Under the pieces are notes generated by a model, which saw nothing but the letters and a program-made list of their open reading frames with translations, did not search any database and had not been told where the DNA came from. Shown here in pieces: positions 16,360 through 24,323 of a stretch of 64,000 nt of DNA. The stretch is from Runella slithyformis DSM 19594 (lineage in GTDB: Bacteria; Bacteroidota; Bacteroidia; Cytophagales; Spirosomataceae): NCBI RefSeq assembly GCF_000218895.1, contig NC_015703.1, positions 557,501-621,500 on the forward strand, written 5' to 3'. A program made the translations under genes and the position numbers. Every line of letters starts with the position of its first letter. Positions within the stretch are counted from its first letter, which is position 1.

Positions 16360-17472
16360 TTATGCCTTTATCTTTTCTGCGATCCAATCGTACATATTGA
16401 AGGTTTTGGTGAAGTCGTCCACGGAACAGTGCGCCGAGCCGCTTTCGTTTTTAGGCACGATCTCCATGACATGTTCACACGTGAGAGCATCATTTACTTT
16501 GTAGGCATTTTCCACAAAATTCTGACGGTCGTCTTCGCTGTGTAAAATGTACGTAGGGCAACTGATTTTTTCTGCTACTCCTTCCAATGTGAAGTCTTTG
16601 AGCCTTTCACGCGCCTCCGTCATGTTGGAAGCGCCTACGATATGCTGCACGATCTCGGCCAGCGGGTGATTGTCCGGGCGGTTTTTCCAAATGTCATAAT
16701 ACGACCAAACCGCCCCGAAGATCATACATACCTTGAACCGCGGCTCGAAAGCCGCACAACGGGCCGCCATATAACCGCCCATTGACACCGCCCCTATGCC
16801 CACCCGCGCTGTATCAACGTGGTCTCCCAGGTTTTCGATGATATAGTCCAGCACTGCCGTTCCGGGCACGTTATAATCATAGCGGGTATGGATGTGATTG
16901 AGGCGCAAAGCCGCCCCCTGCCCCGGACCGTCGACGGCCATCATGGCAATACCCCGCTCATTAAGGTGTTGGGCAATACCGAAATACAGTTCCTCCGCCA
17001 AGCTGTCCAGTCCGCCAAACATGACGACCACAGGTGGATTTTTTACACCCGATGGTTTGAAAAGATAAGCCGGTAAAAACGAGTTCTCGAACGGAATATC
17101 AACCGTAACCGGGCGCTCATCGAATAAATCAATGGCTTTGATGAACGCATCACGACATTTTAAATAATAAGGGATTTTGCGTTCATCGCGAAGCGTCATA
17201 AAAAATTCGGCGGTGCGCAGGTAGTTAAATGCTCTGAGATAGGTTCTTCTGGCCGAAACTTTCTGTCCGGCTGCAGCGTATTTTTCCGCTATATCATAGA
17301 CTTTATCGCCCATTTTTACCCATGCCCGATTGAAGCTCTCGCGGTCGGCAGGGTCTATTTCATTGGCCACTTCCAATATTTCCGCAAATTCGCCGCCACC
17401 GTAGTGAGCCTGCGTCAATGCTCGGTTGACCTGATAAGAGGGCATGTACTGCCCCGGAAAATAATGCCACAT
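16360..17472 (-). CDS. Alpha/beta hydrolase, C-C-bond-hydrolase-like (DHPON hydrolase type)
   Basis: A 370-residue hydrolase with a helical N-terminal domain (about 1-120) and an alpha/beta core. The core has MFGGLDSLAEE, DGPGQGAALR and the nucleophile elbow GAVSMGG with S230. A late Asp (HSEDDRQ) and His (SGSAHCSVDD) complete the triad. This architecture matches 2,6-dihydroxypseudooxynicotine hydrolase and related FrsA-like enzymes, which cut a C-C bond next to an aromatic ketone. Between a dioxygenase (17586) and a monooxygenase (14803) it likely cleaves a beta-diketone or acyl-phenol. There is no signal peptide. The MWHYF start is 113 bp from the dioxygenase stop, with a repeat between them. 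Confidence 0.8.
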   Translation of the reverse strand: MWHYFPGQYMPSYQVNRALTQAHYGGGEFAEILEVANEIDPADRESFNRAWVKMGDKVYDIAEKYAAAGQKVSARRTYLRAFNYLRTAEFFMTLRDERKIPYYLKCRDAFIKAIDLFDERPVTVDIPFENSFLPAYLFKPSGVKNPPVVVMFGGLDSLAEELYFGIAQHLNERGIAMMAVDGPGQGAALRLNHIHTRYDYNVPGTAVLDYIIENLGDHVDTARVGIGAVSMGGYMAARCAAFEPRFKVCMIFGAVWSYYDIWKNRPDNHPLAEIVQHIVGASNMTEARERLKDFTLEGVAEKISCPTYILHSEDDRQNFVENAYKVNDALTCEHVMEIVPKNESGSAHCSVDDFTKTFNMYDWIAEKIKA

Positions 17473-17488
17473 GTTTACGTTTGATTTG

Positions 17489-17581
17489 CGAGTTACGAAT
17501 GTTTGAATGACGAGTTATTCAAATGACGAATGACGAATTTTTATTTTTTATTCGTCACTCGTCATTCGCTCATTCGTCATT
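17489..17581. repeat. GAATGACGAAT-type inverted repeat, locus 3
   Basis: Units GAATGACGAGT, AAATGACGAATGACGAAT and then ATTCGTCACTCGTCATTC around an AT-rich centre near 17539. It fills nearly the whole gap between the hydrolase and dioxygenase genes and ends 5 bp before the dioxygenase stop codon. Confidence 0.8.
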
Positions 17582-17585
17582 ACTC

Positions 17586-18575
17586 TTAAATATCAGCCGG
17601 TTTCACCACGCCATCCGTCAGGCCGAGCTTTTTGCCTTTGCCCATTTCAGCAAACGGGTTGGCACTGCCCCAGGCGTCGTTGGGGTTGTCTTTGAGGTAA
17701 TGTACATCCAGGTGATCGGGCGCAAAAACCAATCGGGCACAGGCGTAGTATTCAAACAAAATACCGCTACCCGGATCAGTGATATAGATAAAGAACCCTT
17801 CATCGGCTTTGTGGCGGGTCGGCGATCCCATGACGCTCTTGTAGCCTTTCTCAATAAAGTAATCAAGGGCCAAAAGCACTTCCTCTCGGCTGTCTACATT
17901 CCAGCAGATGTGGTTCAATACTGCTTCATTTTCACCGATATTCGGATCCGTAAAGACCGCGATATCGTGCGAAAGATTGCCGATGGTCCAAAGCCCGCCG
18001 ATGGGGGGCATCTCGTCCGTAATACGGATCTCATCGGGGTTCTTCAGGCCGAAGGTTTGCCAAAACGCTTTTTCAGCGGCATACTTCCCTTTGGCTACCA
18101 TGTAGGTTACGTGGTCGATCCGACGGGGATTGGCTCCTTTCAGGCGATTGCTGGCGTAGCGGTCGGCATAAACACTGCCCCGTTCGCCCGTTTCGCGCAA
18201 CCAAACCACATCCCAAAAAACTTCGTGCATGTGCCCGTCGGGCGACTGAAAACGGTAGGCTTTCCCGTGGCCTAAATCACCCTCTACCCAGCCTCTTCCG
18301 GCTCCTAAGCTATCGATATGTGCTACACATTCTTCCAGCGCTTCGGGGCTGTCGGCACGCCAGCCGATGTGGCCCAAGCCCGATGCCGCGCTTTGGGTTA
18401 ATTTAAGGGTATGGTGAAAATAATCACCCCAGGCCCGGAGGTACACAGAGTCATTCTCGCGGCCGGTTTCATCCATCCCGACGATGTCGCGGAAGAAATG
18501 AACGGATTTTTCGAGGTCGGTTGTCAATACCTCCACGTGGGCCATTTGTGAAAAGTAATGCGGGTTCTTTGCCAC
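17586..18575 (-). CDS. VOC family extradiol-type dioxygenase
   Basis: A 329-residue protein with two VOC modules (about 10-125 and 141-270). The C-terminal module has the 2-His-1-Glu iron triad of type I extradiol dioxygenases: H145 (RIDHVTYM), H212 (LNHICWNV) and E265 (GILFEYYA). It should cleave a catechol-like ring next to the hydroxyls. The start codon given is GTG; an ATG ten codons later (MAHVEVL, 18545) is possible. It is the first gene of the minus-strand ring-cleavage set. The flanking monooxygenase, hydrolase and FAA genes make a meta-cleavage route likely, but the identity of the catechol is unknown. Confidence 0.83.
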   Translation of the reverse strand: MAKNPHYFSQMAHVEVLTTDLEKSVHFFRDIVGMDETGRENDSVYLRAWGDYFHHTLKLTQSAASGLGHIGWRADSPEALEECVAHIDSLGAGRGWVEGDLGHGKAYRFQSPDGHMHEVFWDVVWLRETGERGSVYADRYASNRLKGANPRRIDHVTYMVAKGKYAAEKAFWQTFGLKNPDEIRITDEMPPIGGLWTIGNLSHDIAVFTDPNIGENEAVLNHICWNVDSREEVLLALDYFIEKGYKSVMGSPTRHKADEGFFIYITDPGSGILFEYYACARLVFAPDHLDVHYLKDNPNDAWGSANPFAEMGKGKKLGLTDGVVKPADI

Positions 18576-19112
18576 TGACGTATATCTTTAAGATTGAATA
18601 CTGCTTTGAATTGTTTTATTTTTCAATGCAAAGATTCAATAAATAAACGCGTCGGTGTTAGTCAAAAAGAAGCCATTCATTGACAAAATCAATCCGTTTT
18701 TCTATTTTTATTAAACGTACAGGCATCATTATATAGAAAATAAAGCCAATGATACGATTAGGCATAAGAGATCACCCTTCTCTCCTTCTTGGGTTATTTT
18801 TTTTCCTTATTTTTCCGTTCGCCCTTGGTAGAATTTCCGAGTATCAATGTGAATTTCATACAATGGTTTAGGGGCGGGGGAGATTAATGCTTTTTTCCTC
18901 AATCAACTTTAAAAAAACGCGGTAGCTTCCCGGCCCATTTCATACCCACACAGGGCCTGAAATTTGCTGCTAAAAAAAAGCGTCAGTACACCAAAAATGA
19001 TACAATACCCGGAAATATTTTCAATTTTAACCCCGATAAAACAGTAAATTTGGTAGAATTGGGTATTCCAATAGTAAGTACCCAATCAAAAAAAACCTCT
19101 AAATCCATAACT
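18576..19112. other. 537-bp intergenic region between divergent genes
   Basis: No gene is supported. The region separates the divergently transcribed dioxygenase and RraA-like gene and is AT-rich. An imperfect inverted repeat GGGTATTCC...AGTACCC lies at 19059-19082, 30 bp before the RraA-like ATG, and could be regulatory. The 12-mer CCCCGATAAAAC at 19034 recurs in the long hairpin after the RraA-like gene. Confidence 0.4.
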
Positions 19113-20066
19113 ATGCGACGCATTCTTTCCGGTTTACTCTTTTCTGCCACTCTTCTTTGCAATAACCTCGAAGCAACGGCCCAATACAACCGAGTGGCCA
19201 TGAATCGTGAATACATCATATCACTGACTCCGCAGTGGAAAGGCGAGCGGCTGCCCGACGGAAGACCCTTTGTGTCGGACGATTTGCTCGAAAGACTCAA
19301 AAAAGTGGTGCTGACCCATGCCTGGGGCGGTTTAAAAAAACATAAGTTCAATAATCAGTACCAGGGAAATTGGATGATGGTCAACCCCGATAAAAACACC
19401 ATCATGACCGGGCGCGCCGTGACGGCCCAATACATGCCGTTGCGACCCGATTTCGGCGATGTGATCCGCAAAGTAGGCTTGGCTGAAGGTCACGGTGAAA
19501 AAGCCCTCTCGAACGTATGGCCGATAGAAATGCTGAAAGAAGGCGATGTATACGTGGCTGATGGTTTTGCCAAAATGAATGAAGGCACCCTGATCGGCGA
19601 CCGTTTGGCCAATTCTATCTATTCAAAATCCAAACGGGGCGTGGTCTTTTGGGGCAGTGTCCGGAATTTGCAGGAAATTCAGAAAGTGGAAGGCTTTAAC
19701 GGATGGATCTTGGGAAACCACCCATCGGCCATCAATGAAGTAATGCTTACTTCCATCAATGCTCCCATTCGTATCGGTGATGCAACCGTGCTGCCCGGAG
19801 ACGTCGTGTACGCCAGCCCGTACGGTACCCTTTTTCTGCCGGCCTACTTAGTGGAAGGAATCGTATTGGAAGCGGAAATCAGCAACCTTCGCCACGTATA
19901 CGGCATCATGCGCAATAAGGCCGGCGATTGGACCACGGGGCAGATCGACAGCGATTATACCCCACAAATGAACAAGGAGTTCCATGATTATTTGAGAGGA
20001 TTGCCGGACAGCAAACTGCCCATGCCTCGTAAAGAACTGAATGCGTATTTGGAAGCTAAAAAGTAA
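19113..20066 (+). CDS. Secreted RraA-like family protein
   Basis: Starting at the ATG at 19113 (MRRILSGLLFSATLL) the protein is 317 residues with a signal peptide ending near ATA before QYN. The frame is open to 19050, but that part lacks signal-peptide character. The core has the RraA-fold segments GDRLANSI, GVVFWGSVRNLQEI and VLPGDVVYAS. Cytoplasmic relatives are 4-hydroxy-4-methyl-2-oxoglutarate aldolases needing a G-x-x-R-D metal site. Here that motif reads SVRN, with Asn for Asp, and the protein is exported, so aldolase activity is doubtful. It is alone on the plus strand and its stop codon is inside a long perfect inverted repeat. Confidence 0.75.
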   Translation: MRRILSGLLFSATLLCNNLEATAQYNRVAMNREYIISLTPQWKGERLPDGRPFVSDDLLERLKKVVLTHAWGGLKKHKFNNQYQGNWMMVNPDKNTIMTGRAVTAQYMPLRPDFGDVIRKVGLAEGHGEKALSNVWPIEMLKEGDVYVADGFAKMNEGTLIGDRLANSIYSKSKRGVVFWGSVRNLQEIQKVEGFNGWILGNHPSAINEVMLTSINAPIRIGDATVLPGDVVYASPYGTLFLPAYLVEGIVLEAEISNLRHVYGIMRNKAGDWTTGQIDSDYTPQMNKEFHDYLRGLPDSKLPMPRKELNAYLEAKK

Positions 20067-20127
20067 ATCAACGTTTTATCGGGGCTGTTCAGCGCGTGGA
20101 ACAGCCCCGATAAAACGTTGATTTACT
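20062..20127. repeat. 29-bp perfect inverted repeat with 8-bp loop over a stop codon
   Basis: Arms at 20062-20090 and 20099-20127 are perfectly complementary (half sequence begins AGTAAATCAACGTTTTATCG) around AGCGCGTG. The TAA stop of the RraA-like gene is inside the left arm at 20064-20066. It may act as a two-way terminator or protect the 3' end of the mRNA. It is much longer than a usual terminator stem and has no clean T tract. Confidence 0.75.
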
Positions 20128-20318
20128 GCCGCATTTTTAATGGCTGATTTTCGATTGCATCTAAACACTGCTTCTTTTCTCTTACGGCACAACAACAATT
20201 CATCAGCGTTTTTCTAAGTGCTTGTACGTACATCGTAATGCATTTGAAATGATTGGCCAACGTCGGGTTGTGAGCACCCCTCTTCAAGGAAGATAAACGT
20301 CACTGTGGCCGTCAGGCA

Positions 20319-20361
20319 ATGACCATTCGTACTTCGTCATTCGTACCTCGTCATTCGTACT
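20319..20361. repeat. GAATGACGAAT-type repeat, locus 4 (single-sided)
   Basis: Three ATTCGTAC/ATTCGTCATTC-like units in one orientation. TCA at 20351-20353 is the stop codon of the AraC gene. The rest of the gap from 20128 shows no gene. Confidence 0.7.
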
Positions 20362-21262
20362 TCCGATACTCACCGGGCGTAAACCCCGTCTTTTGTTTGA
20401 AGAAACGGCCAAAATCGCTCAGGTCATTCTTTCCGATGCGAAAAGCGATCTCAGCAATGGAAAGCCCCGTTTGTTTGAGCATCACTTTGGCCTCCAACAA
20501 CAACATATCATCCAGCAACTCGTGGGCCGACTTGCCGGTAGTGGCTTTTACACATTTATTGAGATGATTGGGCGTAACCGACAGAATATCGGCATAATCC
20601 CTGATCTTTTGTTTTTCGTAACTGTACTGCGCAAGCGCGCTTTTGTATTTTTCCGTGATCTGCGAAGCAGCATTGATCTTTACTTTCCGCTCGGTTTTGA
20701 CAAACGGCTTGATTTCGGCCAGCAACGCGAGCAAATACCCCTGTACAATGCCGAAATCGACCTTTTCATTTTTTTTATATTCTTTTTCAAGACGCCGCAG
20801 GATAAATAAGATCGTTTGGGTGGTTTCGGCATCAATGGTCACTAAGGGGTTTCCGAGAAAATGGAGAAATGAATACTCTTCCAACAACTCCCGGGCCTGA
20901 AAGTTTTTGGTAAGCAATTCGCTGTCGAAGTGGCAATAATAGCCCTTTGCCTCAGCACTCATTGATTTGTGCGTAGTGATCTGGTAGGCAGGCAGAAAGA
21001 AAAAGGTGTTTGCTCCAAACTCATAATGGTCCAGTCCTTTACTGCGTACGCTGGTGCCGTTGGTCAAAAAAACAAAATCAAAGACCATTTTCCGGTGCGG
21101 AGGCAGCGGAAAGTTCATCATATCTTTATACTCTTCCAGCCGATTGATGTGAAAATAATGGTGCGTCGGCGTAAATAATGTCTGCCAGGCCAGTTTCGCG
21201 TCAAAATGGATCTTGCCCATTTCAAACGGATTCAAGATGGGTACAACGGCGTTTTTCACCAA
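20351..21262 (-). CDS. AraC family transcriptional regulator
   Basis: A 303-residue AraC/XylS regulator: an N-terminal cupin-like sensing domain (about 20-150) and C-terminal double helix-turn-helix with RDYADILSVTPNHLNKCVKA and IAEIAFRIGKNDLSDFGRFF. The start codon is non-ATG (TTG at 21262 or GTG at 21259); this start aligns with the ATG of its paralogue at 51684-52586 (shared PIL-PF near residue 10 and PHR near 55). It may respond to a phenolic compound and control the neighbouring esterase or the ring-cleavage genes. The stop codon is supplied by a GAATGACGAAT repeat. Confidence 0.85.
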   Translation of the reverse strand: MVKNAVVPILNPFEMGKIHFDAKLAWQTLFTPTHHYFHINRLEEYKDMMNFPLPPHRKMVFDFVFLTNGTSVRSKGLDHYEFGANTFFFLPAYQITTHKSMSAEAKGYYCHFDSELLTKNFQARELLEEYSFLHFLGNPLVTIDAETTQTILFILRRLEKEYKKNEKVDFGIVQGYLLALLAEIKPFVKTERKVKINAASQITEKYKSALAQYSYEKQKIRDYADILSVTPNHLNKCVKATTGKSAHELLDDMLLLEAKVMLKQTGLSIAEIAFRIGKNDLSDFGRFFKQKTGFTPGEYRKYE

Positions 21263-21389
21263 TGAATTTGTTTAGAAACGCTTAAAAATTAACTTCCTTT
21301 TTTGAAATCATACTTTTTTGATTACCAATACTTTTACATTTTACATTTACCATTTTATATTTTGCGGTTTCCTTAACTATTTTCCACCC

Positions 21390-22952
21390 CTATTTCTTCA
21401 ACGCTTCCCCAATGGCTTTTTCAGCCAACGGGGCCATGATCTGATATCCTTTCAACGTAGGATGTACACCGTCGCCGGCAATATCGGGACTCATGCCGTT
21501 GCGACTGTCTTTCATGGCCGTATGGTAATCCAAATACACTAAACCGTTTTGCTGCGCGTAAGTTTTCAGGCGTTCGTTCAGTTGAATGATCTTACCGGGC
21601 ACATCGGTAATTTCTTTCCGCCACGGAAACTCAAACGCCGGATGTACCGATGCCAGCACGACCCGGATGTTATTGGCTTTGGCGATCTCGACCATTGACG
21701 CGATGTTTCCCAGCGTAAATTCAGGATCGTATGGCCCGGTATTTTCGGCAATATCATTAATTCCGATATTGATGACCACCACTTTAGGCTTCAATGCCAC
21801 CACATCGGGCCGAAAGCGCAGCAGAGCCTGGGGAGAGGTTTGTCCGCTGATACCCCGCCCGATATAATCGCCTTTGGCAAAAAAGTCGGGTTGGCTTCTC
21901 ACCCAGCCTTCGGTGATGGAGTTGCCCAAAAACACCACCCGCTTTTCGCCGGTTTTCGGGGCGGGCAGCTTTTTATTGTCTTCGGCATAGCGGTTCAAAT
22001 ATGCCCAGTCATTGCGCTGAAAATTAGCGATCTGCTCTTCCGGGTATTTCAGTTCCAGGGCAGAAGGGCGCAGTTTTGTCAAATAGCCCTGCAACTTCAT
22101 CCATTCACCGAATCGCTCGTACCACGTATCGGTGGGTATTTTCTGTTTGTTCATACCAAAACCATGTCCTCCTTTTTGATACATGTGCAACTCAGCCGTT
22201 TTTTTAGCCGCGATCCACGCATTATACAGGGCTGTGGCGTGCGGAGCAAAACCCAGCTGATCGTCGGAAGCGGCACATATCCACGCGGGTGGTGCATCGG
22301 CCGGTACGTTGATTCCCCCAAAAACATCGGTTTTGGGATAAATAGGCGCAATAAAATCCGGGCGATTGGCCGCAGTATAGCTCAAACCTACGCCCAAGCT
22401 CAGCGTTCCACCGGCTGAAAAACCCATGATACCGATCCGGTTCGGCAAAATATCCAGTTCTTTCGCGTGGGTTCTGACATATTCGATGGCTTTTTTGCCG
22501 TCGGCCACGGCCATTTCCACCACGGGGGCATTTTCTTCGTCCAATTTTTTAAAATCCTGCATTTTGGGCATCAGTTCCGCCACGGGATCATCGGTCAGGC
22601 TTCTAACCAAACGATATTTCAGCACAAAGGCCGCCACTCCTTTGGAATTGAGCCATTTGGCTACTTCGATACCTTCGTTGTCAATAGATAAAATATGAAA
22701 CGCACCGCCGGGTGCCACAATGACCGCCGTGCCCGTGGCCAGCTCGGGTTTGGGCAGATAGGCCGTCAGCGTGGGTTGGGATACGTTGTAGACAGTCCGT
22801 GTTTTGAAGGCATTGTTCACACTTTCCTTCTCAGACCAGGTCCAGGATTCAGAGCCGGGTGCTTTGCCTTCGTAGAGCGGAATCACCCGTTGGGCATAAG
22901 CCCCAAAAACAACCGTACCCATCAAAAGAGAGAGAGAAAGAAAGGATTTCAT
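21390..22952 (-). CDS. Secreted two-domain esterase: alpha/beta hydrolase fused to SGNH hydrolase
   Basis: A 520-residue exported fusion from the ATG at 22952 (MKSFLSLSLLMGTVVFGAYA). The first half is a BD-FAE-like alpha/beta hydrolase with GGAFHIL as oxyanion region, GFSAGG as nucleophile elbow and a late GGHGFGM histidine. The second half is a GDSL/SGNH hydrolase with block I FLGNSITEGW, GINDIAENTG and GDGVHPT carrying the Asp-His pair. Both domains resemble carbohydrate acetyl-esterases, so one enzyme may strip two kinds of ester from hemicellulose. The GTG three codons upstream is a less likely start. It follows the LacI regulator gene by 65 bp on the same strand, suggesting co-regulation. 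Confidence 0.85.
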   Translation of the reverse strand: MKSFLSLSLLMGTVVFGAYAQRVIPLYEGKAPGSESWTWSEKESVNNAFKTRTVYNVSQPTLTAYLPKPELATGTAVIVAPGGAFHILSIDNEGIEVAKWLNSKGVAAFVLKYRLVRSLTDDPVAELMPKMQDFKKLDEENAPVVEMAVADGKKAIEYVRTHAKELDILPNRIGIMGFSAGGTLSLGVGLSYTAANRPDFIAPIYPKTDVFGGINVPADAPPAWICAASDDQLGFAPHATALYNAWIAAKKTAELHMYQKGGHGFGMNKQKIPTDTWYERFGEWMKLQGYLTKLRPSALELKYPEEQIANFQRNDWAYLNRYAEDNKKLPAPKTGEKRVVFLGNSITEGWVRSQPDFFAKGDYIGRGISGQTSPQALLRFRPDVVALKPKVVVINIGINDIAENTGPYDPEFTLGNIASMVEIAKANNIRVVLASVHPAFEFPWRKEITDVPGKIIQLNERLKTYAQQNGLVYLDYHTAMKDSRNGMSPDIAGDGVHPTLKGYQIMAPLAEKAIGEALKK

Positions 22953-23017
22953 CGTAGACACAGGTTAAGTACTTTAGAGAAAAGAAAGTAGTCATTGAAG
23001 ATAATACGCAACCAGAA

Positions 23018-24037
23018 CTACCCGTTTCGCAGGGAAGACTTTCTAACGATAAGACTGGTTTTCAATACGTTAGATATTAACATTTTATTATCTTCAGGCT
23101 TTTTAATGAGATTTATCAACAATTTAGCCGCCGAACGTCCCATCTCAAAGGCGGGTTGGGATACGGTACTCAAAGGCGGATTGAATAATCCCGCCAAGGG
23201 TAAGTCAGAAAAGCCGATCAACGCGATATCCTGCGGCATGGACAGACCCGCTTCAACAATGGCCGCGTGACAACCGATGGCAATGCTGTTGGCGGAAGCA
23301 CAAATTCCGTCTATTTTGATGTTCCCTTGCAATAACCTGCGCGTAAGCAGCAATGAATGCTCCGCATCAAAATCGGAAGCTAAGATCAGGTCTTCATTGA
23401 TGGGAATTTTGTAGTCCATCAAAGCGGCACGGTACCCATGCAAACGCCGACGACTGATCAGCAGATTTTGTGGCCCCGAAATATGCGCAATGGAGCGGCA
23501 GCCCTGTTGGATGAGGTGTTCCGCAGCGTTATAGGCCCCTTCAAAATCGTCTACCGATACCTTATGCGTGTCGATCTCCTCACATATTCGGTCAAAAAAG
23601 ACCAATGGAAAGCCGGCATCATGCAGGTCTTTGAAATGGGAATAATCGTGCGTATTGGCCGCGACCGACACCAGCAGGCCGTCTTTCCGACGATTAAAAA
23701 TGTGTTTAACGTTCAGTACTTCGCGCTCATAGCTATCGTGGCTTTGGTAAATCACCACATGATATCCCTGTGCAAAGGCCACATCCTCTATGCCGGCGAT
23801 CACCGTTGCAAAGAAAGGATTGGCAATATCGGGCACAATCACACCAATGTCGTTGCTGTGGCTGTTGAGCAGACTAAGCGCTACGGGGTCGGGTGTATAG
23901 TCAAGCTGTTGCGCGAGTTCCAGCACTCTTTTTTTCGTTTCCGCGCCGATCTCATAGCTGTCGCGCAAAGCCCTCGAAACGGTAGAAGTGGAAATATTAA
24001 GCTCGCGGGCAATGTCTTTGATGGTGATTTTTTTCAT
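23018..24037 (-). CDS. LacI family transcriptional regulator
   Basis: A 339-residue LacI/GalR repressor. The N-terminal helix-turn-helix and hinge helix are typical (TIKDIARELNISTSTVSRAL, then YTPDPVALSL). The periplasmic-binding-protein-like core (about 60-330) has the usual IGVIVPDIANPFFATVI opening. It probably senses a sugar. It is divergent from the GH3 gene and upstream of the esterase fusion. A LacI-type operator sits in the shared 286-bp intergenic region, so it is likely to repress itself and the GH3 gene. Confidence 0.9.
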   Translation of the reverse strand: MKKITIKDIARELNISTSTVSRALRDSYEIGAETKKRVLELAQQLDYTPDPVALSLLNSHSNDIGVIVPDIANPFFATVIAGIEDVAFAQGYHVVIYQSHDSYEREVLNVKHIFNRRKDGLLVSVAANTHDYSHFKDLHDAGFPLVFFDRICEEIDTHKVSVDDFEGAYNAAEHLIQQGCRSIAHISGPQNLLISRRRLHGYRAALMDYKIPINEDLILASDFDAEHSLLLTRRLLQGNIKIDGICASANSIAIGCHAAIVEAGLSMPQDIALIGFSDLPLAGLFNPPLSTVSQPAFEMGRSAAKLLINLIKKPEDNKMLISNVLKTSLIVRKSSLRNG

Positions 24038-24140
24038 AGAGACCGTTTCTTAAAAAAGTCATATTTTACCAAAAGCAGTATTAACGAACAGCCCGAGCCC
24101 AGTTCAAATATTTTACCATTTTTTATTGGAATGATGACGT

Positions 24141-24172
24141 TTACGCAAGCGCTTTCGGGAACGTTTGCGTAA
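24141..24172. promoter_or_regulatory. Candidate LacI-family operator
   Basis: CGCAAGCGCTTTCG at 24144-24157 has the central AAnCGnTT-like half-sites of LacI operators. It lies inside a wider inverted repeat TTACGCAA (24141-24148) and TTGCGTAA (24165-24172). It is about 105 bp upstream of lacI-type gene translation and 150 bp upstream of the GH3 start. Confidence 0.5.
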
Positions 24173-24323
24173 CAATTACCGGAAATAAATCCATTTTTTA
24201 TTGTAAAAGTAACGTAATCAGCATAAAATCAACTTCAAATCACGATTGTATTCTACAATGCAATTAATAGTGTCTTGGTTTAATTATACGTATTACAATC
24301 ATTATATCAAAAACGCATAACCT

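Noticed and set aside
17523-18275. 250-residue plus-strand frame opposite the dioxygenase
   Set aside because: It begins in a GAATGACGAAT repeat and runs antisense to a conserved enzyme; no family features.
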